From the NCBI GenBank assembly GCA_963805325.1, contig CAWDTS010000014.1, positions 62,001 to 126,000 on the forward strand: a DNA stretch of 64,000 nucleotides, given 5' to 3'. Below the pieces are notes generated by a model that saw only the letters and a list, made by a program, of their open reading frames with translations, made no database searches and had not been told where the DNA came from. Origin of the DNA: DASWJZ01 sp963805325 (GTDB taxonomy: Bacteria > Pseudomonadota > Alphaproteobacteria > Rhizobiales > Afifellaceae). This document shows, in pieces, positions 28,442 through 37,966 of the stretch (positions are counted from its first letter, which is position 1; every line of letters begins with the position of its first letter). A program made the translations under genes and the position numbers.

Positions 28442-29564
28442 ATGACCCAAAAGCTCCTTCTTCTCCCCGGCGACGGCATCGGCCCGGAGGTCATGGCGCA
28501 AGTCAAAGCCGTGATCGAATTCATGAATGCGGCCGGCGTCGGCTCCTTCGAGACGGAGGAGGACCTTGTCGGCGGCGCTTCCTATGACGCGCATCAGGTC
28601 GCGATCACCGACGCGGCGATGGCGAAGGCGCTTGCCGCCGACGCCGTTCTCTTCGGCGCGGTCGGCGGGCCGAAATGGGACAAAGCGCTCTACGATCAGC
28701 GCCCGGAGGCAGCGCTGCTTCGGCTCAGGAAGGAGCTCGGCGGTCTTCGCGAACCTGCGGCCGGCGATCTGCTATCCGGCGCTCGCCGACGCCTCATCGC
28801 TGAAGCGTGAACTGGTCGAGGGGCTCGACATCCTGATCCTGCGCGAGCTGACGGGCGGCGTCTATTTCGGCGAGCCGAAGGAGATCCGCGATCTCGGCAA
28901 CGGGCAGAAGCGGGCGATCGACACGCAGGTCTACGACACCTTCGAGATCGAGCGGATTTCGCGCGTCGCCTTCGAGCTGGCGCGGACGCGGCGCAACAAA
29001 GTCACCTCGATGGAGAAGCGGAACGTCATGAAGTCGGGCGTTCTCTGGCACGACGTGGTGAGCGACGTTCATGCCCGCGAATACCCCGACGTCGAGCTCG
29101 ATCACATGCTTGCCGACGCCGGGGGCATGCAGCTGGTGCGCGCGCCGAAACAGTTCGATGTGATCGTGACGGACAATCTCTTCGGCGACATGCTGTCGGA
29201 CGTGGCGGCGATGCTGACCGGCTCGCTCGGCATGCTGCCCTCGGCGTCGCTCGGAAGCCCCGATCCGATCACGAAAAAGCGGAAAGCCTTCTACGAGCCG
29301 GTGCACGGCTCCGCGCCCGACATCGCGGGGAAAGGCATGGCGAACCCGATCGCCATGATCGCCTCCTTCGCCATGTGCCTGCGCTACTCGTTTGGCATGG
29401 TGCGCGAGGCGGACCTTCTGGAGCGGGCGATCGCGGATTCGCTGACGCAGGGCCTGCGCACGCGCGACATCCTCTCCGCCGGTATGCGCGAGGTCGGGAC
29501 CGAAGAGATGGGCGGCGCGATTATCGCCAGTTTCCGGGGGCTTCTCGGGGTGGGCGGCAATTGA
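28442..29564 (+). CDS. leuB: 3-isopropylmalate dehydrogenase (one frameshift)
   Basis: LeuB oxidatively decarboxylates 3-isopropylmalate with NAD in leucine synthesis. It has about 373 residues. LLLLPGDGIGPEVMAQV, LFGAVGGPKWD, ELTGGVYFGEPKEI, DTQVYDTFEIERISRVAFELA, VTSMEKRNVMKSG, DNLFGDMLSDVAAMLTGSLGMLPSASLG and YEPVHGSAPDIAGKGMANP are canonical. An extra G at about 28738 splits the frame between RKEL and VFANLRPAICYPAL. Loss is unlikely for this biosynthetic enzyme, so I suspect an error. ATG 28442 starts MTQKLLLLPGDG. Confidence 0.94.
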
Positions 29565-29715
29565 CGCTGGACTTTCCCGACCGGTAATATCAATCAGGTT
29601 CCAGCGCCTGCGCCGACCTCGCGGACGTAAAGACCGATGGATATTCGGCACGAAACATTTACCGATGCGCTGTCTGATCAGGCGGTCCACGAGGCAAAAA
29701 GGGGGAGAGCTCCCA

Positions 29716-30051
29716 ATGAATATGAAGCCGCTGTTTCTCGCACTTGCCGTCGCGTCCGCCACCGTCGCGACGACGGTCGGCGCCAATGCCGGCGTGACGT
29801 TGCATTTCGGCCCGGGCGGGGTCACCGTCGGGCCGCAGTATAATTACGACTATGACAACCGCCACTACGACAACTGGGGTATCAGCCGCGATGAGGCGAT
29901 CAACATCGCGCAGGACAACGGCATGCGCTATGTCCAGAACGTGAGGCGGCGTTCGCACAGCTACGTGGTCTACGGTCAGACCCGGCACCACAGCAGCATC
30001 ACCGTCACGGTCGATCGCAACAGCGGCCGTGTGATCGGCATCGACCGCTAG
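29716..30051 (+). CDS. Secreted protein, PepSY-like, unknown function
   Basis: This is a 111-residue protein. The signal peptide is KPLFLALAVASATVATTVGANA-G. The mature part begins VTLHFGPGGVTVGPQYNYDYDNRHYDNW, then ISRDEAINIAQDNGMRYVQNVRRRSHSYVVYG and ITVTVDRNSGRVIGID, a pattern of helix plus strands ending in V-x-x-G-x-V-I typical of PepSY-like periplasmic domains. ATG 29716 follows GGGGGAGAG at about 8 bases. It lies between leuB and asd, both on the same strand. Confidence 0.65.
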   Translation: MNMKPLFLALAVASATVATTVGANAGVTLHFGPGGVTVGPQYNYDYDNRHYDNWGISRDEAINIAQDNGMRYVQNVRRRSHSYVVYGQTRHHSSITVTVDRNSGRVIGIDR

Positions 30052-30369
30052 CCGGCCTAGGTCGAGCGCACGGGGGCCGCGGAGCACGTCGCGCCGCGGC
30101 CGGAGTCACGGAGCCGTTGACGCGGCGCGCGGCCGGCGCAAGAAGGCGCTTCACCATGAGCAGTGCGCGATGATAGGCTTTGGGCAGAGACTGATGCTCT
30201 CGAAGGCGGCCGGAACGGCCGCGCCTTTGCGCGCTCGGGCCAAAACCACGAAATCGACCTCCTAGCTCCTCCCTCCGTCCCGCTGCTCTCCCCGGGAACG
30301 GAAGGGGAGAAGCCCGCGCCGCTGAAAGCGCAGGGCAAGAGGCGGGAGAAGGATGAAGGAGCTTTCGCG

Positions 30370-31401
30370 ATGGGTTTGAAGATCGCCGTCGTCGGCGCCA
30401 CCGGCAATGTCGGGCGCGAGATGCTTACCGTGCTCGAAGAGCGCGCGTTTCCGGCCGACGAGGTCGTCGCCATCGCCTCGCGCCGCAGCCAGGGCACGGA
30501 GGTCTCGTTCGGCGACCGGATACTCAAGGTGCAGGCGCTCGAGAACTACGATTTCTCCGGTGTCGACATCTGCCTGATGTCGGCGGGCGGCACGGTCTCC
30601 AAGGAATGGTCGCCGAAGATCGCCGCCAAGGGCTGCGTCGTTATCGACAATTCCTCTGCCTGGCGCACCGACCCCGATGTGCCGCTCATCGTGCCGGAGG
30701 TGAACGCCGATGCGGTTGAGGGTTTCTCCAAGAAGAACATCATCGCCAATCCGAACTGTTCCACCGCGCAGCTCGTCGTGGCGCTGAAGCCGCTGCACGA
30801 CCATGCGAAGATTCTCCGCGTGGTGGTGGCGACTTATCAATCGGTCTCCGGCGCCGGCAAGGAGGGGATGGACGAGCTCTTCAACCAGACGCGCACCGTC
30901 TTCACCACCGGCGAGGTGGAGCCGAAGAAGTTTTCGAAGCGCATCGCCTTCAACGTCATCCCGCAGATCGACGCCTTCATGGAGGACGGCTCCACCAAGG
31001 AAGAGTGGAAGATGATGGTGGAGACGAAGAAGATCCTCGACCCGAAGATCAAGCTCACGGCGACTTGCGTCCGCGTGCCGGTCTTCATCGGTCATTCCGA
31101 AGCCGTGAACATCGAGTTCGAGAACCCGATCACGGCGGACGAGGCGCGCGACATCCTGCGCGAGTCGCCGGGCTGTCTGGTGATCGATAACCCGGCGGAG
31201 AACACCTACATCACGCCGTACGAATGCGCCGGCGAGGACGCCACCTACATCTCGCGCATCCGCGAGGACCAGACGCTCGACAACGGGCTGTCGCTGTGGG
31301 TGGTCTCCGACAATCTCCGCAAGGGCGCAGCGCTGAACGCCGTGCAGATCGCCGAGCTGCTGTTGAACCGCGGCCTGATCGCCGCAAAGAAGGCGGCGTA
31401 A
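30370..31401 (+). CDS. asd: Aspartate-semialdehyde dehydrogenase
   Basis: Asd (343 residues) reduces aspartyl phosphate to the semialdehyde in lysine, threonine and methionine synthesis. KIAVVGATGNVGREMLTVLEER binds NADP. NPNCSTAQLVVAL holds the catalytic cysteine, and the C-terminal half has CVRVPVFIGHSEAVNIEFE with the catalytic histidine. ATG 30370 follows AAGGAG. The 318 bases before it (30052-30369) remain open in frame but look non-coding; GC-rich inverted repeats are present and I see no gene. Confidence 0.96.
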   Translation: MGLKIAVVGATGNVGREMLTVLEERAFPADEVVAIASRRSQGTEVSFGDRILKVQALENYDFSGVDICLMSAGGTVSKEWSPKIAAKGCVVIDNSSAWRTDPDVPLIVPEVNADAVEGFSKKNIIANPNCSTAQLVVALKPLHDHAKILRVVVATYQSVSGAGKEGMDELFNQTRTVFTTGEVEPKKFSKRIAFNVIPQIDAFMEDGSTKEEWKMMVETKKILDPKIKLTATCVRVPVFIGHSEAVNIEFENPITADEARDILRESPGCLVIDNPAENTYITPYECAGEDATYISRIREDQTLDNGLSLWVVSDNLRKGAALNAVQIAELLLNRGLIAAKKAA

Positions 31402-31414
31402 GCCGCGCCCACGC

Positions 31415-32012
31415 ATGGCCGAAGGGCCGCGGCTTCTCATAACAGGGTTCGGCCCGTTTCCCGGCGCGCCGGAGAACCCGACGGAACGGCTGGTGAAGGC
31501 GCTCGCCGCGGAACCGGCCGAGGCGTTCGGCGCGGACGCGTTTCCATTCTGCGGTGCTGCGGACCGAGTACCGATGGTCGTGGGAGGAGCTTGAGCGGCT
31601 TGCCGCCGACTTCGCTCCCGATGTCGTCGTGCATTTCGGGCTCTCGGAGCGGATCGAAGCGATCCATCTCGAATGCGTCGGGCGCAACGTTGTCGATCCG
31701 ACGAAGCCGGACGCCTGCGGGCATGCACCGGCGGCTCCGCTCCTCGCCGAGGGTGGACCGGAGACGCTTCGCGCGACCTTCCCGGCGGACACGATCCTCG
31801 CAGCGCTCAGGGACGAAGGCTTTGCCGCCGCGCTCTCCGACGACGCAGGCGCTTATGTCTGCAACGCAACGCTCTACCGCTCGCTCCGCGCCGCGCCGCC
31901 GACACGCCGCGTCGGCTTCGTGCATGTGCCGCCGGAAGGGCAGGGGGGCTTGACACGAGAGCGCCTCGCAGACGCCGCGCGAATTCTCTTGCGGACAGCC
32001 GTCGTAAGGTGA
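31415..32012 (+). CDS. pcp: Pyroglutamyl-peptidase I, C15 family (one frameshift)
   Basis: The protein has about 198 residues and removes N-terminal pyroglutamate. LLITGFGPFPGAPENPTERLV is the family start. Catalytic residues can be placed as Glu in GLSERIEAIHLE, Cys in AGAYVCNATLYRSL and His in VGFVHVP. The first 43 residues (from ATG 31415) are in a different frame from the rest; removing one T near 31543 joins them as DAFHSAVLRTEYRW. It starts 14 bases after asd, so the two are probably co-transcribed. Confidence 0.83.
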
Positions 32013-32022
32013 CGGCCCTCGG

Positions 32023-33385
32023 CTAGATGGCCGCGAGCACGAAATCGCCGACGAGCTTTACGTTCAGGATCACGATCACTGCGGCGATCAGGACCGCGAG
32101 CGCCGTCAGCCAGCGGGGCGAGACGAAGACGCCCATCTTGGCGCGGCTTGCCGTGAACATGACGAGCGGCACGACGGCGAAGGAAAGTTGCAGGCTGCAG
32201 CGCCACCTGAGAGAAGATCAGAAGCTTCGCCGCGCCGCTCTCGCCGGAGAGGATGGTGACGGTGGCCGCTGGCACGATGGCGATGCCGCGGGTGATGAGG
32301 CGGCGGAGCCAGGGGGCGAGCCGCATCCTCAAGAAACCTTCCATGACGGCCTGGCCGGCCATCGTCGCCGTTACGGTCGAGGAGAGGCCGCAGCAAAGGA
32401 GCGCGATCGCGAAGAGCGTCGGGGCAAATGCCGCGCCGAGAAGCGGCGAGAGCAGCGAATGCGCTTGACCGAGCTCCACGACGTCCGTCTTGCCGTGCGC
32501 ATGGAAGCTTGCGGCGGCGAGGATCAGGATCGAGGCATTGATCAACAGGGCGAAGAGCAGCGCAATGGTGGAGTCGAGCGTGGCGAAGCGGATCGCTTCG
32601 CGCTTCTCCGGCACCGACACGCCATAGGCGCGGGTCTGCACGATCGCCGTGTGGAGATAGAGATTGTGCGGCATGACAGTCGCGCCGAGGATGCCGAGCG
32701 CGAGATAGAGCATGTCCGGATTGGTGATGATCTCCGGCCGCGGAACGAAGCCGCCGAGCACGCCCGAGATCTCCGGACGCGCCAGCACGAGCTGCGCCAC
32801 GAAGCAGACCGTGATGATGGCGAGCAGCGTGATGATGAAGGCTTCGATCCAGCGAAAGCCCTTGTTCTGGAGATAGAGCACCAGGAACACGTCGAGCGCG
32901 GTGATGATGACGCCGTATTCGAGCGGGACGCCGAGGAGGAGATTCAAGCCAATGGCGGTTCCGATGACCTCGGCGAGATCGGTCGCCACGATGGCAAGCT
33001 CGGCGAGCACCCAGAGGCTGAAGGATACCGGCCGCGAATAGGAGTCCCGGCAGGCCTGCGCGAGGTCGCGGTCGGTGGCGACGGCGAGCCGCGCGCAAAG
33101 CGACTGCAGGATGATCGCCATCAGGCTGGAGACGAGCGTGGCGAAGAGCAGCGTGTAGCCGAAGCGCGAGCCACCGGCGAGCGAGGTCGCCCAGTTGCCC
33201 GGATCCATGTAGCCGGTCGCGACGAGATAGCCGGGGCCGAGGAAGACGAGCGCGCGCTGCCACATCGGGGCGCCAGCGCGAACGGCGATCGAACCGTGCA
33301 CCTCCGACAGGGCTGGCGCACCGCGTTCGGCGCGCCAGCCACTCAGCGGCCCGGGCGGGGAGGCGCTAGGAGGATCGCCGCGCAT
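32023..33385 (-). CDS. mntH: Nramp family divalent metal (Mn2+/Fe2+) transporter (one frameshift)
   Basis: This proton-coupled inner-membrane metal importer has about 453 residues and 11 or so helices. GYMDPGNWATSLAGGSRFGYTLL has the DPGN metal motif and GATVMPHNLYLHTAIVQTR the MPHN motif. The last 58 residues (LQLSFAVVPLVMFTASRAKMG ... LVGDFVLAAI) are in another frame, ending at the stop complementary to 32023-32025. One extra base near 32197 explains this. A Mur/Fur-like palindrome lies 17 bases upstream of ATG 33385. Confidence 0.92.
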
Positions 33386-33401
33386 GAAAGCTTTCTGCTA
33401 A

Positions 33402-33416
33402 TGCGAATAATTCGCA
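33402..33416. promoter_or_regulatory. Mur/Fur-type operator upstream of mntH
   Basis: TGCGAATAATTCGCA is a perfect 7-1-7 palindrome of the TGnnAATnATTnnCA form typical for Fur-superfamily boxes. It is 17 bases upstream of the mntH start, an expected place for manganese-dependent repression by Mur. The regulator itself is not in the window. Confidence 0.7.
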
Positions 33417-33463
33417 ATTGCATTTAAGGAAAGCTGGGCCGCGTGTCAATGGAGCCCGCAGGG

Positions 33464-34078
33464 CTAGGGCGGGGTGCGGACCTCGATAAGCTTGATCAGG
33501 TCTTCATAGGCGAAACGGGCGCTCGCGATCTCAAGCCCCGCCGCACGCGCGTGCTCCTCGGTGCGGCGGTCGAAACCGGCGCCGTAGGCCCAATACATCC
33601 ACGGCTCCCACAATCTCGCGGAGAAGCGGCGGAGCGCGCCTTGCGGGCGCACATATTCGAGCAGCCGGATCGGGCCGCCCGGCTTCACGACGCGTGCGAG
33701 TTCGCGCAGCGCCGGCGCCTGATCCACGTCGGGAAGGACGCAGAAGAGGAAGGTCGCGACCGCGGCGTCGAAATGGCCGTCGGGGAAGGCAAGGCGCTTC
33801 ACGTCCATCTGCTGAAGGTCCACGGCGGCGCCGAGCCCGTCGCGGCGGCGGCGGGCGCGCTCAAGCATTGCCGGGCTCTGATCGATGCCGACCATCTCGG
33901 CGGCGGGGGGATAGAAGGGGATATTCTGCCCGGTGCCGACGCCCGCATCGAGCAAGCGGCCGGAAAGCTTTGCGAAGAGGCGCGGTCGGATGACGCGGTA
34001 GCGCCCGTGCTCGAAGGGGTAGTCGAGGAGGTCATAGAGGGGGGCGATGCGCTGATAGCGCTCTAGAAGCGTGGTCAT
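33464..34078 (-). CDS. SAM-dependent methyltransferase, class I
   Basis: This is a 204-residue soluble methyltransferase. LLDAGVGTGQNIPFYPPAAEMVGIDQSPAMLERA holds motif I and the acidic residue binding SAM. FPDGHFDAAVATFLFCVLPDVDQAPALRELARVVKPGG gives the later motifs, and GGPIRLLEYVRP follows. It resembles UbiE/phospholipid-methyltransferase-like proteins; the substrate is unknown. Its ATG overlaps the pdxY-like stop as ATGA, so translation is coupled. Confidence 0.85.
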   Translation of the reverse strand: MTTLLERYQRIAPLYDLLDYPFEHGRYRVIRPRLFAKLSGRLLDAGVGTGQNIPFYPPAAEMVGIDQSPAMLERARRRRDGLGAAVDLQQMDVKRLAFPDGHFDAAVATFLFCVLPDVDQAPALRELARVVKPGGPIRLLEYVRPQGALRRFSARLWEPWMYWAYGAGFDRRTEEHARAAGLEIASARFAYEDLIKLIEVRTPP

Positions 34079-34956
34079 CGCTGCAGTCCGGCCCCGAGCT
34101 TTCGCGCCACGACCGAGGCATGCGGCGTGACGATCGAGTCCTGGAACGCGGCGAGCATCAACTCGTCGGCGCCGGCCTTCGCGGTGCGGGCGACGATCTC
34201 GAAAACACTTGCAAGCGCCGTCTCCGTTGCTTTCGGAAGGCTCTGCCCCATGAGCCGGCGCGCGAGGAGGAGCGCGGCGAGGAGGTCGCCGGTGCCCTTG
34301 GCGGGCGTCTTGACCTCCCGGTGCTCGAAGAGGAACGCATCGCGCTCGGTGACAAGCAGGTTGGCGATGTGACCGCGCATCATCGCCGGCGCCGAGGTGA
34401 CGAGGACCGCCGGCAGCGCGAGCATGCGGGCGAGGGCGGCGAGATCGGACGGAGTCTCCGGCGCGACGGTCTCGCCTTGTGCAAGCAAGGTGCATTCGAA
34501 GGCGTTCGGCGTTGCGATATCGGCCAGCGGCATCAGCGTGTCGCGTATGACCTTTGCGAGGTCTTCGGCAACGTAGAGGCCGCCCCCTCCACCGGGAGAA
34601 CGATCGCCGATGACCGGATCGCAGAGATAGAGCGCGTCGGGCCGCGCTGTCTTGACGGCCTCGACAAGCGCGGCGACGGCGCGCGCCTGTTCCGGCGAGG
34701 CGAGATAGCCGGAGACGATGCCGGCGACCTCGGCGGCGCGTCCGCCTGCGAGCAGCGCTTCGAGCAGCGATCTGAAGCGGTCGGCGTCCGGGACGATCCG
34801 TTCGACAGGCCCGTGACCCGGATGATGCGCAAGTACAATCGTCGGCACGGACCAGGTCTCGAAGCCGAGGCGCTCAAGCGCAAAAACCATGGCGCGGTTG
34901 CCGACGCTGCCGCGCGCCACGTGGCTTGCGATGGAGATGACGACGTTCCCGGCCAT
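34075..34956 (-). CDS. pdxY: Pyridoxal kinase
   Basis: This is a 293-residue ribokinase-fold enzyme that phosphorylates pyridoxal in the B6 salvage path. SIASHVARGSVGNRAMVFALERLGFETWSVPTI binds substrate, LYLCDPVIGDR is the conserved central motif, IATPNAFE follows and KTPAKGTGDLLAALLLARRL carries the GTGD anion hole and catalytic aspartate. It is coupled to the methyltransferase gene downstream and lies four bases after the DAO-family gene stop. Confidence 0.9.
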   Translation of the reverse strand: MAGNVVISIASHVARGSVGNRAMVFALERLGFETWSVPTIVLAHHPGHGPVERIVPDADRFRSLLEALLAGGRAAEVAGIVSGYLASPEQARAVAALVEAVKTARPDALYLCDPVIGDRSPGGGGGLYVAEDLAKVIRDTLMPLADIATPNAFECTLLAQGETVAPETPSDLAALARMLALPAVLVTSAPAMMRGHIANLLVTERDAFLFEHREVKTPAKGTGDLLAALLLARRLMGQSLPKATETALASVFEIVARTAKAGADELMLAAFQDSIVTPHASVVARKLGAGLQR

Positions 34957-34959
34957 GCC

Positions 34960-36141
34960 TCAGATCACGTTCTTCTCGAAGAGCGGTCGCCCGCTTGCGA
35001 TCCGCTCATAACCGAAGACGGAGAGGTCGAGCGAACGATAGCGCCCACGCGCGATCAATTCGGCGAGGGCGCGGCCGACGCCCGGGGCCTGCTGCAGGCC
35101 GTGACCGGAGAAGCCGTTGGCGTAGAGGAAATTCGGCAGCTCCGGGTCGGGGCCGATCACGGCGTTCTGGTCGAGCGCGTTGTAATCGTAGTGGCCGGCC
35201 CAGGCGCCGGTTACCTTGAGCCGCTCGAAAGCCGGAATGCGGCCGGCGAGCGCGGGCCAGAGGATATCCTCGAAGATCGCATGGTCGGGCGAAAAGTCGT
35301 CGGGGTCAGCGGCGGCTTCGTCGGCGTCGGGTGGCGAATAGCCGGCGATGAAGCCGGCGCCTTCCGGCCGCGTCCAGAAGCCGGACGGATCGGCGAGAAG
35401 CGGCATGTCGTGCGGGGCGTCGGGCGCGTCGAGCACGAAGACGCTGCGCTTTCTAGGCTCGACCGGAAGCGGGCGGCCGGCAAGGGCCGCGACTTTTCCG
35501 GCCGAGGGGCCGGCGGCGTTGACGAGCAGGTCGCAGCGGATTTGCGTGCCGTCGGCAAGCGCGATCCCCGTGACCTTTCCCCGCGCTGTTTCGACCGCGA
35601 CGACCTCGCCAGTCAGGAGGGTCGCGCCCGCCTCGCGCGCGGCGCTGCGGAGCGTGCGAAGCAGCGTGTGCGCGTCGAACCATCCTTCGCCGGAGAGGCC
35701 GAGCGAGCCGGCCGCGAGCCCGTCCAGTGCAAGCCAGGGAAAGCGCGCGGCGAGCGCATCCGAATTTAGCAATGCGACCGGGGCGCCCTCGGCTTTCTGC
35801 ATGCGGTGGTTTTCTTCGAGAATGGCGCGCCCCTCCGGCCGCGCCAGGATCAGGTATCCGCCCTCGCGCAGCGCCGGATTGGCATTCGGTCCGAAGCGCG
35901 CCGGCATTTCCCGGAGGAAATCGAGACCGAAGCGCGAGAGGCGAATGTTCTCCGGCGTGGAGAATTGCTGGCGAATGGAGGCAGCGGAAAGCGTCGTCGC
36001 GGCGGTCGCAAACGTCGGATCGCGCTCGATCAATGCGACGGAGCCGGGGAAACCCTCCACCGCCTTCAGGAAGTAGGCGACCGCCGCGCCGATCGCCGCG
36101 CCACCAACGATCGCCACGTCAAACGAAAGTGTCTCGCTCAT
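34960..36141 (-). CDS. FAD-dependent oxidoreductase, DAO family
   Basis: This is a 393-residue flavoprotein. FDVAIVGGAAIGAAVAYFLK is the dinucleotide fold, IRQQFSTPENIRLSRFGLDFL the family's helix, LLVNAAGPSAGKVAALAG and the C-terminal LPNFLYANGFSGHGLQQAPGVGRALAELI are typical of sarcosine-/glycine-oxidase-like amine oxidases. It probably oxidises an N-methyl or secondary amine to an imine. It is upstream of pdxY in one unit. ATG 36141 gives the canonical start. Confidence 0.86.
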   Translation of the reverse strand: MSETLSFDVAIVGGAAIGAAVAYFLKAVEGFPGSVALIERDPTFATAATTLSAASIRQQFSTPENIRLSRFGLDFLREMPARFGPNANPALREGGYLILARPEGRAILEENHRMQKAEGAPVALLNSDALAARFPWLALDGLAAGSLGLSGEGWFDAHTLLRTLRSAAREAGATLLTGEVVAVETARGKVTGIALADGTQIRCDLLVNAAGPSAGKVAALAGRPLPVEPRKRSVFVLDAPDAPHDMPLLADPSGFWTRPEGAGFIAGYSPPDADEAAADPDDFSPDHAIFEDILWPALAGRIPAFERLKVTGAWAGHYDYNALDQNAVIGPDPELPNFLYANGFSGHGLQQAPGVGRALAELIARGRYRSLDLSVFGYERIASGRPLFEKNVI

Positions 36142-36244
36142 CGATTTGCTTTGCTCAGGCCGTCCGCAGGCTGCCGGGCCGCTCGCCGGAGCCGCGCCGC
36201 TCCTGTAGCAGATTTCCTTCGACAGCGAATTCGCCGGTGGTCGA

Positions 36245-37310
36245 TTAGAACGTCGTGCGTCCCGCCCGCACCTTGTCGCGCGGAGCCGCGAAAAGGGCGC
36301 TGATCGCCTCGCCGCTCCGCCCGACCACCACCACGCCATCGCCGGGCTCGACGCGCATGCTCTTGTCCGGACCGGTGATCGCGTCGCCTTCGCGTCGGTC
36401 GAGCTGCACGATGAAGAATGCGCCGCGCGCGCGCACTTCGATCTCCTCGATCGTGAGATTGGTGAGCGCGCCGTTCTCCGGCACCACGACGACCTCCATG
36501 ACCAGGCCGAGATTACGCAACGTGCGTTCCAACTCGCGCATACGTCCCGAACTCACGGGCGAAGCGCGAGGTCTCGGGAAAGAGGATGATCTCGGCGATC
36601 CGCTCGGCGCCGATATGGGTGGGCAGCACCACCTTGTTGGCGCCGGCATGGATGAGCTTGCGCTCCGTGGAGACCGCGTCGCCGCGTGCGACGATCTCAA
36701 TCTCGCGGTTCAGGTTGCGTGCGCTCAGCGTGATGAAGACATTGGCCGCGTCGTTGGGCAGAACGGTGGCGAGCGTACGCGCGCGGTCGATCCCGGCATC
36801 CTCCAGCACGCTCTCGCTGGTGGCATCGCCCTGGATGCAGAGATAACCCGCGTCGCGCGCCTGCGCGACCTTCTGCTCGTTCTGCTCAAGCACGACAAAG
36901 GGTGTGCGGCCGTCCTTCAACGCCTTGGCGAGCTCCACTCCGATGCGGCCGAAGCCGCAGACGATGACGTGGCCTTCGAGCTTGTCGATCTCGCCTTGCA
37001 TACGCCTGCCCCCCAGGATCTCTTGCAGTGGACTCAACGTGAAGAACTGTACGAGCGCGCCGGTGAAGAAGATCATGCCGGTGCAGCCGAACACCATGGA
37101 CGCCATCGTCAGCGCGTGCAGGAACGGCGTGTCGATCGGATGCACTTCGCCGTAGCCGACGGTGAACACCGTCAGCGTCACCATGTAGACCGCGTCGGAG
37201 ATGTTCCATCCGGCCTCGACGTAGCCGAACGTGGAGGCGGCCCAAACCACGAGCATGAAGATCGCAACCCGGACCAGATTGCGCGATGGATGTGCGAGCA
37301 GATTGTCCAT
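36245..37310 (-). CDS. Potassium-channel-like protein with TrkA-N/TrkA-C domains (one frameshift)
   Basis: The protein has about 355 residues. Two membrane helices (VAIFMLVVWAASTFGYV and MASMVFGCTGMIFFTGALVQFF) flank a pore loop with the selectivity filter TVGYGE. An RCK domain follows (GHVIVCGFGRIGVELAKAL), then TrkA-C (ALTNLTIEEIEVRARGAFFIVQL ... VEPGDGVVVVGR). The frame changes near 36543 in FGTYARV/GRMRELERTL, and one base restores it. It is likely a ligand- or nucleotide-gated K+ channel. Confidence 0.86.
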
Positions 37311-37966
37311 CGCCGTGTTCGGGCCCGTTCGCGCTCAGCCAATTCGCAGTCGCAGGAAACCGCCAAGCCGGACGGATTCCGTCCGAGCCGAAACCGCGCG
37401 ACAGCCGAGACTTCGCCGGCCGACGGCGGGCCTTCAACGCGTTCGGCGCCTGCTGCCTACGACGTGAGCAAGAAGCGTGCCGTCATCGACGCTGACTTCG
37501 AGCCGAAAGCCACGTGCGCTCGGTTGGTATCTGGCCGCTCCCGCCAGGTTTCAGGGCCTGACGTAGGTTCTGGGCGGTCGCGGAATGCGGACCAACCCGG
37601 CGACCCGTGGAAGAGGTTGCGGCCGCGTCACATCGCGTCCTTGTCGAGTGTGACATTTGCGCGTTGGTCTTTCGCAGCTATAGGCAGGGCTCTCAGTCCG
37701 CCGCGTCGCGTGACATGCGCATACAATGCCTGCTACGGCGTCGTCTTCGATCATGCCAGTTATCTCCCGCGCGGCGAATCCCGAAGCAGCCGACATCCAT
37801 GACGCGAGGCCTGGGACAGGACGGTCAGTCATGGTGAAATGCCACGAATGCGCGGGTGTTCTGCTGGTCAAATAGATTGTGCGCAGTCCCGTCGGCTGCA
37901 TATGCCGTGACAGACGCCGCCATTGGCCCATTGCGATGTCTGGCGAGCTGCGTACGGAGGAAGACA
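37311..37966. other. Spacer without convincing gene
   Basis: These 656 bases separate core-like genes from the catabolic island. Open frames exist on both strands but none has a start context, family similarity or signal feature. A minus-strand stretch reading MTDRPVPGLASWMSAASGFAAREITG (about 37712-37834) may be a gene remnant. No tRNA, insertion sequence or duplicated tRNA end was seen. Confidence 0.5.

Noticed and set aside
37311..37966. Left attachment site matching the tRNA-Glu 3' end
   Set aside because: I looked for the T-arm/acceptor sequence by eye and found no copy here.
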